Origin: Cymbidium sinense
Lineage: Eukaryota > Streptophyta > Magnoliopsida > Asparagales > Orchidaceae
Reading direction: 5' to 3'
Assembly: GCA_021442155.1 (NCBI GenBank)
Contig: CM038222.1
Span: forward strand, 24,662,148 to 24,726,147
DNA length: 64,000 nt
In this document: one piece after another, positions 24,383 through 34,800 of the stretch
How positions within the stretch are numbered: position 1 is the first letter of the stretch
Layout of the letters: every line of letters begins with the position of its first letter
Notes under the pieces: model-generated
The model's database searches: none
Told to the model about the DNA's origin: nothing
The model's input: the letters and a program-made list of their open reading frames with translations, nothing else
Made by a program: the position numbers and the translations under genes

Positions 24383-24826
24383 AATGGGAACCTTGAAGAA
24401 CATCACCATCAACTAGGCTCAATCTAGATTTTGGTGGAGCAAAGGTGGAGGCGAAGTTATCTAGTGGTGGTGGGGGATGAGGTGTTGGTGGATATGGAGG
24501 TGGTGGTTGGAGCAAAGTGGTGGTTATGGAGGCGAGTGACAAAGGTTACAAACAGGTGGGAGAGGGAGAGATCGGGTATATGATGGTGGATCCCACTACT
24601 TGAGGAGTTCTGATGGGAACTAGAGAAATAAAAGAAAATGACCAATCCGCTTATGAAATAGTGTCTTTATAAGAAATGGTCCTACTTATCTAAGTTTTCT
24701 AATTTGCTCTATGGGTGTGTATTTTAATCTATGTCATCACTTATGTCTTAGAAAACTTGGGCTGCTCTTTGGTTGATGAAATCGAAAAGAAGAAATATTG
24801 AATCTTAATTTCTTCTCTATGTCAAA
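24383..24826 (+). pseudogene. GRP 3'-end island, longest: RRM end, Gly-rich domain and 3' UTR
   Basis: The 5' end reads AACATCACCATCAACTAGGC then TCAATCTAG, which is the RRM terminus N-I-T-I-N-E-A-Q-S-R of plant glycine-rich RNA-binding proteins with Glu changed to a stop. GGTGGTGG-rich sequence encoding the Gly-rich domain follows (about 24430-24535), then GAGAGGGAGAGATCGGG, TATGATGGTGGATCCCA and a terminal GGGAACTAG at about 24617. The 3' UTR (CTATGTCATCACTTATGTCT, GAAAACTTGGGCTGC, TGATGAAATCGAAAAGAAG) runs to 24826. Family members bind RNA through an N-terminal RRM; here everything upstream of the RRM end is absent. Frameshifts make it non-functional. The small minus-strand ORF across 24457-24645 is its antisense shadow. 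Confidence 0.9.
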
Positions 24827-24834
24827 AAAAATCC

Positions 24835-25195
24835 TTAAACCCTAATCCCTAAAACCTAAACCCTAAACCCTAAACCCTAAACCCTAAAACCCTAAACCCT
24901 AAACCCTAAATCCTAAAACCATAATCCATAAACTCTAAAACTGATAACACTAAACCATAAGCCATAAACTCCAAATCTTAAATGCTAAACTAACTCTAAA
25001 CTAACCCTAAACCCTAAACCCTAAACCATAAACTAACACTAACCCTAAACCCTAAACTTTGAATAAAGATGTCATTAGGAGTAGATCTAAAGAATGACCT
25101 AATCCTAACATAGTTATGGTAGCTAAAGAAAATGCCTTCAAGAGACTTTCCCTTGACTATTAGAGATTTGAATACCCTAAACCCTAACCCTAAAT
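24835..25195. repeat. Last telomere-like block and array edge
   Basis: CCCTAAA units to about 25060, then about 110 bp of unrecognised non-repetitive sequence (25060-25170) and a final short AATACCCTAAACCCTAACCC. The ~330-bp tandem repeat begins right after. Confidence 0.8.
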
Positions 25196-26660
25196 CATAT
25201 TATAATACCATATATTATAGTATAATGTAGCATCATATATTTGAGCATGTAGTGATGTGTTTTTGGATGCTCTAAGATGTTTTGAAATGTTTTAGTATGT
25301 TATGGTATTGTGCCCTATAGTCAATATTAATATAAATCATAATAATATTGATTTAATAAATTAGATAATGAAATTTGTTAAATTTGAAATGGGTATTAGG
25401 TTGTTGTACCAAAGGTGTACTATGCCATATGTACTCTAATAAGTAAGATTTTATGTTCAAAATAAATATTTTATGTTGTAGCATTGTATCGCATTATATA
25501 TCATAATATATTATTCTCTGCATTTTAAATTCTTTTATTATTTTGCAATCATGCAGTCAAGCATACACTAGAATTATTTATAAAAATGTTGATTTAGACT
25601 TTAAAATGGTGGAATTTGGCCAAATTCATAATAAGTAGAGCATGGCATTATAATATATTTTTTCAATTTAAAATATGTATGTGATGCGACTAAAATATAT
25701 AGTTTTTATTGTTTAATCTAATTTAATGATTTTTTATCTTAAGCAATCCCTTGTGATGTGATATGTAAATATAATATAATATAATATGTATTTTATTATA
25801 TTATAAGATAAAAACATAAAACATCATGCATTATAGCATATGTGTATAACGCTTGTTGTTTAGCATATTTTAGTTTGGTATGAAGTAGTAGAGTTTATAT
25901 TGGTATAAATCATAAAAAATTTGATTTATATGAGATGATGGATTTCACCAAATTTAAGGTAAGCTTTAGGGACATCATTGGGATGTGCTATGGTGTGTCA
26001 TTTAATCAAAAGAATAATTTTGCATCCAAAATAAATGTTCATTTTTCAAACGATTTTATAATTTTTTTTGCTTAAAGTGATTCATTTTAAGTGTAATGTA
26101 AGATAATATATTATATGAAAGCATCCTAAAATATAATGTACATAAAAATATAACTTCAAATATACATGAATGTGGTGATGTGTTACTAAATGTTATTGTA
26201 CATTTTAGTATGTTTTACTTTTCTTATAATACATTGGGTCAAAACTCACAAAAATGTTAATTTGAAGGTCGAGATGGAAAAATTTGTCTAAATTCATAGC
26301 ACACACTAAGGACCAACACCAAAATTATTCTATTTTGTACCATTTCTAATAGAAAAATAATGATTTTACAACCAAAAAGAACATTATTCATATTTTGAGA
26401 AAATTTTATTATTTATAACTTTTAAGTGATTCTAATGAGGTGTAGTGTTAGATAATATATTATATTATAGAAAATTATAATATAACATCATATATTATAA
26501 TATAATATAGTGTCTTAATTCACATAATAATATGTTTAGCATGATATTGTATAGTTAGTTTGAGCTTGCACCATCACAAATCATAAAATGTTGATTACAA
26601 TGTTAAGATGATGTAATTTGAACGAATACATTATTAGACTTTTGGTTAAAGTATTAAAGG
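25196..26660. repeat. Diverged ~330-bp tandem repeat, about 4-5 units
   Basis: Anchor words AATGTTGATTT...GATGATGGAATTTGGCCAAATTC recur at about 25340, 25583, 25913, 26247 and 26580, so spacing is about 246, 330, 334 and 333 bp. Each unit also carries a TATAATATAA-rich stretch with ATCATATATTATA, a TTTTAGTATG box and a CCAAAATAAATATTCAT box. Units are strongly diverged from each other, as in an old satellite. No coding potential. Its place directly beside telomere-like DNA suggests a former subtelomeric or pericentromeric satellite; that is inference. Confidence 0.75.
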
Positions 26661-28620
26661 TGTGCATAAGAGAAGAGATAAGATTTGAAGAGAATTCTAT
26701 GTCAAGGATAAGGAGGGAGATCCGCTAGGGGAACACACATGCATTGGATATGACATGCAAGGAGTCTATGTCGAGGGAATAGAAAAAGAAAATCTTTTGA
26801 GGATAAAGTTTGAATTTGATTTGATTATATGATTTGTGGAAAAAAAGATCTGCTAGGGATAAGAATCTATAATAATTAAAGATCAAATTGACTTTAATTT
26901 ATTATGTTTTAATTGATGTGGAGGCATATGCTAGAGATATGGGCTCAAGTCTCATGGGATCGTATATGAACCTTCCAATGGGGAAGCAAGTTCGCTATCA
27001 GGGATTGGGATTTGAGTTTGATTATAGATTTATTTGGGGATGACCGAATAAGAGTTTGGTTGGATTTCTTCAATTTAGACTCTATTGGGGGAGTTGTTTA
27101 ATTTTGCTCCACTGGGGAGGTTGGTTTTTGAAGGGGATTTGTTTGCTTGACTTGTTTATATATGATTTGGGGCTCCACTAGGAAAAATTAGATTGGGTTT
27201 AATTTAGTTTTAGTTAATGTATAGACGCTATCGGTGTGCAATTTACCCATTGAGAAGGGGCTATATCAGCTTTGACTTTTCTCATGTTTATAAATCCAAA
27301 GGGATAGCCTACTAGCTGCGGGGTAGAGCTAGCTAACCTAAGGGGTTTCCTTTCAGTGTGCAAAGACTATGCTAAGAAGAAGGCATAGTAGACTTACATC
27401 TTCCAAAACAACATGACCTGTTGAATGCACAACAAATCAAATCTGACCTAAGGTGACTATTGAGTCAATGCTGCTGGGGACTTATGTCAACTCAAAAGTA
27501 GTCAGGATTAATTTTATCTTAATTTCATGTGATTTGATATGGTTTATTTGGTTTAGTTTGATTTTGACTTGAGGGCATATTGACTAGGGATATGAGATCA
27601 AATTTTATAGATTTATTTTATGGACTAAGAAGGGGCTATATCAGACTTGTCCTATCTCAGATTTACAAATCCAAAGGGATAGTCTACTGGCTGTGGGGTA
27701 GAGCTAGCCAACCTAAGGGATTGCCTTTCGATGTGCAATGGCTGTGCTAGGAAGAAGGCATAGCAGACTTACATATTTTAAAGCAGGGAAAAACTGTTGG
27801 GGTGACTTATTGGTAGCACAACAAATCAAACCTGACTTAGGGGTGACTACTGAGTGAATGAAGCTGGGTACTTATATCAACTCAAGAGTAGTCAATAATT
27901 TCTATAAGGAGTTTTATTGACACTGCCCTAAAGATAGAATGCTTTCTTGGAAAAAGGTATTGCTAGGGGTGTCCTCCTAATCCACAAGTGAATATATATT
28001 TTATTTATGTTTGTGGACCTGTTTGTGTAAGGGATCACATGAGAAAGGGCTATGTTGGCATTGACCTATCTCATATTTACTAGACAAATGGAGAATCGCA
28101 TCCACATGGGTGGTTACTAGAAAGGGGAACCGCCCAACTGATAGTAACTGGGTAGTCTAAATTGGGTCACAAAGGATGTGATCCAAATATAGTGCCCATG
28201 TGGGAGGTGCTACTGGGGTGTTATCCTAAGCCATGAAAAGAAAGCCATAGGTGTACTGGCCAACTGGAAGAAGCATATTAGACTTGCATCCGCCATGAGT
28301 GGTGTATCACGAGTAAGAACCAACCAACCTAAAGTGTATTTATCAATATGAGTGGTTTTCACAAGATAGTGAGAACCAACCAACTAAGGTGTTCATCGAT
28401 GTAATGATCAATCTGAAAGAAAGTGTGTAGGCTTACAACTTTCCAAGTAGAACTGATTAGTACATTGGGTGACACATTAATAGATATTACGTCACCAGAG
28501 CAAAGTGAGTGTCCGGGGCATTATCTCAACTCGAGCCCGAGATAAAAGATATGTTTATTTTATATGTTTGTGTGTAGTTTGTGTTGTATTGTGTCAATGA
28601 ATGATAGGATCTGCTCGGGT
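26661..28620 (-). mobile_element. 3' region of a Tat-like element with ~370-bp tandem subrepeats
   Basis: It lies downstream (minus-strand sense) of the integrase end. Two clear subrepeats, 27253-27520 and 27628-27900, share GAAGGGGCTATATCAG, AAATCCAAAGGGATAG, GGGGTAGAGCTAGC, AGAAGGCATAG and GACTTATGTCAACTCAA-like words; a more degraded third runs about 28040-28545. Region 26700-27250 has CACTGGGGAGG- and CCACTAGG-like words recalling the leader of Tat elements, and may be LTR or leader. I could not define LTR ends. Tandem repeats between integrase and the 3' LTR are common in Tat/Ogre elements. Confidence 0.55.
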
Positions 28621-28689
28621 TTACACCTACCCAAAACACATCATGGCGGATATATAAGAACACTTTCAACATGGAAGAGATTGAATTCA

Positions 28690-29818
28690 AAATGAATTTT
28701 CATTGATGATAATTATTTTCAAACATGATTTATAATTTTTCTTTAAGTAGAGCCCATTGATTAGAAGCATTGAGCTCCGTATAATGTGATAAGATCCTAC
28801 TTGGTAGGTTTTCTTTATGGCAAAAGGGCCTTCCCAAGTGGGTTAAAACTTGCCTCTCATCTTACAATAGGCAACAAACGGTCTCCTTAGAACTAAAATA
28901 AGCTTTCCTACTTGAAAAGCTCTAGGATGGACCAACCTTGTTGTGAGCTTGAATTATTTCAGCTTTGTACAACTTAAGGTTTTAGCATGACCGCAGGTAT
29001 CTCTCCTCAAAACCTTCGAGCTCTTCTAACCGCAACTTGGTGTTTACTTATGATCTTGCTAACCACAACTATCAAAAGTGATGGGAGTTGGACTTCTAAT
29101 AGTAGAATGAATTTAAACCCATACACTAAGAAGAAAGGAGTAGACTGAGTTTGAGTTATATATGTGGTGTGGTAGGCCCACAAGGCTTCAACTCAACATG
29201 CTACCATCGCTTGTTGTCAAGTGTCTTCTGTATTTGGATGAGAGTTTTGTTGAAGGCTTAAGCCATTTTCCCTCGGGTAGTTGATGGTAGAATATCTCCA
29301 ATCTATGTTGTCTCTAGGCAAAGTTGTTGATCTCACTCTTGAATGCAATAACATTATTAGATACAATTCATCAAGGCACTCCAAACCTATATACGATATG
29401 GTTCCTAAAAATTGGAGCACATGCGAGTGACATCTCTAAGTAGAATTGCCTTTGACCATTTAAAAAGTATAGTAGCTAAGATAAAATGATAATCCTTAGA
29501 AGAAGGAGGATCAATCAAACCCACTGTATACCCCAACACTTGAATGGCCATGAGGCCAATGTAGGATGTAGAATGTTGGTTGGTGTGACCACACCGTATT
29601 TGACATTGGTGGCATCGCCTTGCCATATTCATGTAATATTTAATCATTGAAGGCCAGTAGTATCCTAGTCTCTTGATCTTGGCTTTCATCTTTGGATTGG
29701 ATTGGTTGGCTTCACATAATCCTGAGTGTACCTCAGTCATGATCTTATGGGCTTCATGCTTGTCTAAACAACATAACCACATATGATCAAAAGACTGCCG
29801 GTATAAGACACCATCCAC
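28690..29818 (-). pseudogene. Integrase part of the dead Tat-like pol
   Basis: The zinc-binding region is open from 29818 to 29405: EVHSGLCEANQ, RLGYYWPSM and RRCHQCQ. The first His and both Cys are kept, but the second His position (normally C-G-x-H) reads Asn. In the catalytic core LIDPPSSKDYHFILATI is clear, yet the preceding WGxD Asp is not evident. After a frameshift near 29415 the second catalytic region reads IVSNNVIAFKSEI, with Asp replaced by Asn. The C-terminal part (about 29050-28690) includes FQVGKLILVLRRPFVAY, WEGPFAIKKTYQVGSYH and NGLYLKKNY, the usual end of Tat integrases. Catalytically dead on several counts. Confidence 0.85.
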
Positions 29819-31499
29819 AAGAGCATAGGAAAGTCATCCATGGACTTGGGACTTCTCTTAAGGTAGTTTACATTTATTTAGGTAATCCATGAATTTTTTC
29901 CTCCAATCTAACTCCTCATCCTTCTTGGCAATGGCAACCTCCCTTTCAAGAGAGTACTTTTTGATGAGTTTAATATCAATAAGGGATAAGACTTGTCTAT
30001 TTTGGACCTTTATTGATATGAACTCATCCTCCAAACATGCCAACTCCTTGGCAAGCTTGGCTAAAGAATATGCTATCGCATTCTCTCCTTAAGGAATCTT
30101 ATAAATGGTAACCTCTATATTTGGGGCAACAACTCCATGGTGTACTTGTGGTAGTGATGGAGATTAGGCTTTATAACCTTTTAGGACACAGCTATTTGGT
30201 TGATAACTAGCTGAGAATCTATAAAAATGATGATGTTCTGGATGCTTAGAGTATTGGCCTACTCCAAACCAATAATTAGAGCCTCATATTCAGCTTCATT
30301 GTTGATACAAGGATTGGAATGATATGAGAATCATCACATCATGGTCCAGTTAAGAGAACTATTCTGACCCTTGCCTTTCTTGGAATAGTAGATTGTGGTT
30401 CTTCTCCTCTTTGAGAGGAAGCCGCACCATCAAAGTACATCTCTTAGCGGTGAATGCTAGTATCCCCTAAATTCATGATTTGTTCATCGGGGAGATCATC
30501 ACTAAGTAGAGAGTCAGCAGGAAGTGGGGTGTGCTACTAAGATATCTGCTAGCGCTTGTCCTTTCACCGCACAGAGGGGTACAAAGGTAATGTTAAACTG
30601 TGAGAAGATCATGGACCATCGTGCCAACCATCCAGATAGCATCGACCGTGTCATGAGATACTATAGTGGATTAATCCTAGAGATTAAGTTCACCTTATGA
30701 GGAAGCATGTAGTGTTGTAGCTTTTGGGATGCAAAGATTAAAGCTAAAATGATTCTAAATGGGTGGATAATTAGCCTCAGCGGAGATTAGATGATGGCTG
30801 AGGTAGTATAGTGCATTTTCCTTCCATTTGTTATTGGCTTGGGCCAACAAAGCACTAAGGGAGTCATCTAATGCAGTAGAGTAAAGTATGAGCAGCTTGC
30901 CCGGGATAGGGCCTCTAGAACTAATAACGTCATCAGGTAATGCTTGAAGTCTTCGAAGGCATGCTCACACTTATCATCCCACTTGAACTTGGCATCCTTT
31001 TTGACAAGTTCTGAGAATGGCTAACATCTTCTTAATAGGTTGGATATAAAGCATCTTAGATATGCTAACCACCCTTGGAATGATCTAAGTTGAGTTAAAC
31101 TTTTAGTGTGTGGCATTTCGAATATCACCTTGATCTTCTCTGGATCAATTTTAATTCCCTAGTATTGGACAACAAATCCAAGGAATTTCCCTGAAGCTAC
31201 TATGAATGCACACTTCAGGGGTTCATTTTGTGGTTAAATTATCTTAACCGCTTTGAAAACTACTCTCAAGTCAAAGAGATGGTCTTCTTTTTCTCTACTT
31301 TTGACCATGAGATCATTGACATAGCACTCAACTTGATGATGAATGAGTTCATCGAAGATTTGAGTGATAGCCCACTGGTATATAGCACCAACATTTTTAA
31401 GGATAAAGGGCTTGACCATATAGTAATAGATTCGATCGGGGTTCTAAAAGTAGTGTTTATTTTATCTTCAGGGGCTATCTTTATTTGGAATCTAATGTC

Positions 31500-31500
31500 A
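31500..31500. other. Deletion joint between protease-side sequence and RT
   Basis: Sequence right of 31500 (AGGCTCCACTTCCTCC...) matches copy I right of 976. Left of it, copy II goes straight into RT (GYNQ/IKIAPEDK region), whereas copy I goes into the protease-RT linker. The linker and RT N-terminus, on the order of 1 kb or more, were lost in the copy II element. Confidence 0.7.
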
Positions 31501-31890
31501 GGCTCCACTTCCTCCTCCAAGTCTATTTCCTCCCCTTTATTTTCTTTTCATTTTCTTTTTCTTTTCTTTATCTTTTCTCTTTCTTTTCTTTTCTTTTATT
31601 TTTAAACTTTGGCCAAGTTCATGAGAATAGACTTGTTGACTTTGTGGAGGTAGTAAGTGCATCCTCATATATGCACCTTATGAACTAGTAAATGACTTGA
31701 GATCTCCTTTGACATAATAGATGATCCCACCTGACAAACTTCATATACCGATGTAGAGATGGAACTATGTTGTTCTCATGTATCCGGTCTCCCAAGCAAA
31801 GCTTTGAAAGATGTATCAGTCTATAATGTGAAACTTGCTTCGATCTTCCAATCATCTATCGCCAAGGGCAACACTATGGAGCCTAAGGCT

Positions 31891-34800
31891 TATTGACCTC
31901 ACTTTTGGAGTGTGGATTTAATCTTCCCATCTTAGATTTAGGAGTCTTCAAGATACTAAGACTTCCATAGTCATAAGACACTTCTAACAATTAGTTAAAC
32001 ACTTAACCTAAGCCTAAAGACTTAGAAGGGTTAATAATAGGGTGAGGTTATGCCTTAGGGATTAGGATAATCCACCTACACTACAACCCAAATCCAATCC
32101 ATGTTCACCTTCTCAAACCAAACATCAAATTCAATTCAAACATCAAATTCAAATCCAAATCCAAACCCAAATTTAAAAACTAAATGATTGAATCCCATGA
32201 TCAAATCCATATTTGAAACCCTTCCTAAGCCATATGACCTATCCCACGGATTTAGCAAAATTTTAATCTAAATAAATCCAAAATCAATTTATTTTCTCAT
32301 AATCATTTTATATTTTTAATCATCTTCCAAAATATAAAATCAAATCTACATTCAAATGATCAAAACTAAATGAAACTAAATCAAATTAAATTAAAACCCT
32401 TCCTAAGCCATATAACCTATCCCACTGACTTAGCTAAATCTTAATCTAAATTAAGTCAAAGTCAATTGATTTTCTCACAAATCAATCATATTTTCAATCA
32501 TCTTCACAAATTTAAATGAAATGTACATTTAAATCATCAAAATTAAATCAAACCAAATCAAAATCCAAACTTAGCCACATGACTCAACTCCATGGACTTA
32601 GCCAAATTCCATCATTCCAAAACCCAAATTCAATTGATTTTCTCATGATTCTATCATGCCTTCAGTCATATTCATAAATATAAATGAAATCTACAGTCAT
32701 CAAGACAAACCAAAATCAACCCAACTTAACCCATTTGACTTGAAATGTTCAAAAGAACCAAAACCCATTTGAACCCAAGCTAATTCACAATTGAATTTAT
32801 ATATCAATCCCAAATCCATATATAAACTCAACTAAATCAAACTCAACCCAAAATCAAACCAACTAAACCCAATTGGTCCACTTGACCCAAAGTGGCCAAT
32901 TGACCTATTTGAGCCAAGTTCTATCCTTCCCAAATTGATTGAACCAAGCCCATCAAAACCTCTCATCATGATTGCGATCACCCTAGGTTGATCAATTATC
33001 AAAATTAGGTCAAACCAAGTCAACTTGGTCATTTGACCAAGTCAACCCCTTAACTCATATGAACCCAAACTAGCCAAATTATAACCTAAGATTCAAATCC
33101 CTTGAAAACAATGTTTCATAAATCAAAATCATTATTTGAATATGACTTGACCATCAATTGAGTGAAACCAAACCCAATTGGTCCTCTTGACCCAAGTTGA
33201 CCCAAATTGACCTAAAAGAACAAATTAGGCCAAATCAAAATATAAATCAAATTGATTGCAACTAATGGCTCAAGTTCATTCTAAATTGATTGTTGAACTT
33301 GACCAAAGCCTGATTGGACCCAATTGAACCCAATTGACCTACTTAGCCAAGATTGACCTAAATATTCAAGTTGGTCTAAAGAAAGCCAACTCCAAATTAA
33401 TTGAAATCAAAGCCTACAATAATCTTCTATTGGTCAACTAAACCCAAACCAACACCCAACCCAAGTCAATTTTACCAATTTGGTCAAATTGGTCAATTTA
33501 ACCCATTTGACCCAAATGAATTCAAATGAGCCAAAAGCAATTCTAAGCTAAACTAAACCAAACGAATTGAACCAAAACATCCTAAATGATCATATGAACT
33601 TGACCCAACCTTTAGTTTTACCCAATTTGATCAATTGGTCAACATGACCCAACCTAACCAAATTTGACCTAAATGAGTCAAATTGAGCCAAACCTAACCA
33701 AATCAACTCCAACTGACTTGAAATTTGGGCTAACCTTTTGGCTTATTGCAAATCTACCCAAATCAAATGTGCTAAATGATCATTCTACCTTTGGGTCAAG
33801 GGCATCACATGAGACAAATCACCCATGTAAGTGGTCATTTCCATTACTTGCCACTTACTCTCCCAATGGTCCACCTAGGCACCTAGGACACCGCCAACCT
33901 AACCCAAGGTGGTTGGGTTGGAATGACCATGGGAGGTGAAAACTCACCTCCCCTGATTGGAGCATTTGAAACCCATAGGGCACATGATTCCTCCTTAGTA
34001 GCCATCTCCACACCTTCAACCAACCAGGTCAAGCCAACTCACCTCCTCCCTACCACGCACTACTCCCTGAGATGGTTGGATGGCCACTAAAAGCCAAACT
34101 TGATCCCACCATCCAATCAAGATGAAGGGGGATACACCCCCTCATTTCTACTCAAACATATACAAAAATAATTCCTCAGAGCCCTAGCTACCCAAGTAAA
34201 GCCATTAGAGCCATTCCCTAAGCTCCCAAGCTCATTCTTCGATGCCATTCGTCATCCAAATAGATTCCCCATACCTAACTTCCTATTTCTCCATCAAACT
34301 CAAATTAACTTTGCACACCTTCCCTAGGCCTCATCGAGCAAGAATGAATCATCTCCCAAGATTTTGAGCAGAGGGATTTGATCAAAGCCAAGCTCTAAAT
34401 CATTGATTCATTTTTGAGTGAACATCGAGGAATTGATCCAATTGCTACTCAACAAGGCTTCATATCCACTAGATGAAGCTTCATCTCAAGCCACCATCTT
34501 GAGCTCAAGCAGGTATGCTTCCAAACGATCCTTAGGCAAAATTAGGTTGGAGCTTTTGAAGAATGCATCTTGTGATCTTGACCGTTAGATCCCTCCCATC
34601 GATGTGAAGGTGTGGATCCTTTTGGAGTTGATCCAGGAGTAAGATCAAAATAAGTGAGCAATGGTGGACACTTCTCCTCACTTGCATGACGTTAGATCCG
34701 CATCTCCATGTGATGAATGGACGGTCATGATTAGTCGCCTAGATTGATCTGATTTAATCCTATTAATATGAGATTAATCATAATTAATCTTAGATGACTG

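Larger units (their letters stand above)
10211..25195. repeat. Composite satellite: telomere-like repeats, A-rich tracts and GRP 3'-end copies
   Basis: About 15 kb built from three recurring ingredients. First, blocks of 100-450 bp of degenerate CCCTAAA heptamers, always on the plus strand. Second, 300-1200-bp A-rich tracts mixing AAATAAA, AATAA and the hexamer CCTAAA. Third, islands of unique-looking sequence that translate to the end of a glycine-rich RNA-binding protein plus its 3' UTR (about 12144, 14418, 15474, 18062, 20938, 24383). The islands recur at roughly 1-3.5 kb and are always plus strand and followed immediately by telomere-like blocks. A short motif like ACCGATTTACTTAATTTTT marks many A-rich to telomeric transitions. 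The order repeats but individual units are diverged, so this is an old, partly degraded higher-order array. No gene is intact in it. Confidence 0.85.
28690..31890 (-). pseudogene. Dead Tat/Ogre-like pol: protease remnant, RT, RNase H, archaeal-type RNase H, integrase
   Basis: Minus-strand order from 31890: protease end with LGRPW-like sequence (31890-31600); a deletion joint at 31500, where linker and RT N-terminus are lost; RT from IKIAPEDKINTTFRTPI through PFILKNVGAIYQ, the palm motif YVNDLMVKS (31307-31323) and KCAF..GKFLGFVV (to about 30960); RNase H (about 30880-30560, ending QALADILVAHP); a second RNase H of archaeal type (MYFDGAASS near 30430, EAEYEALIIGLE near 30285, DSQLVINQ near 30205); and integrase. 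Two RNase H domains are diagnostic for the Tat/Ogre clade. Active-site changes include Asp to Asn in the RT YVDD box. Frameshifts and stops throughout make it inactive. It may once have supplied enzymes for related non-autonomous elements. Confidence 0.9.

Noticed and set aside
24457..24645. Minus-strand His/Ser/Thr-rich ORF
   Set aside because: Antisense translation of the GGTGGT-rich GRP island.
10740..25070. A true chromosome end (telomere)
   Set aside because: The CCCTAAA blocks are short, degenerate, interrupted and flanked on both sides by other DNA.
10211..25195. CRISPR array or minisatellite with spacers
   Set aside because: Repeat units are 5-7 bp with continuous variation, in a plant genome, without equal-length spacers.
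31228..31605. 125-codon plus-strand ORF
   Set aside because: It is antisense to reverse transcriptase and ends in the same pyrimidine tract.
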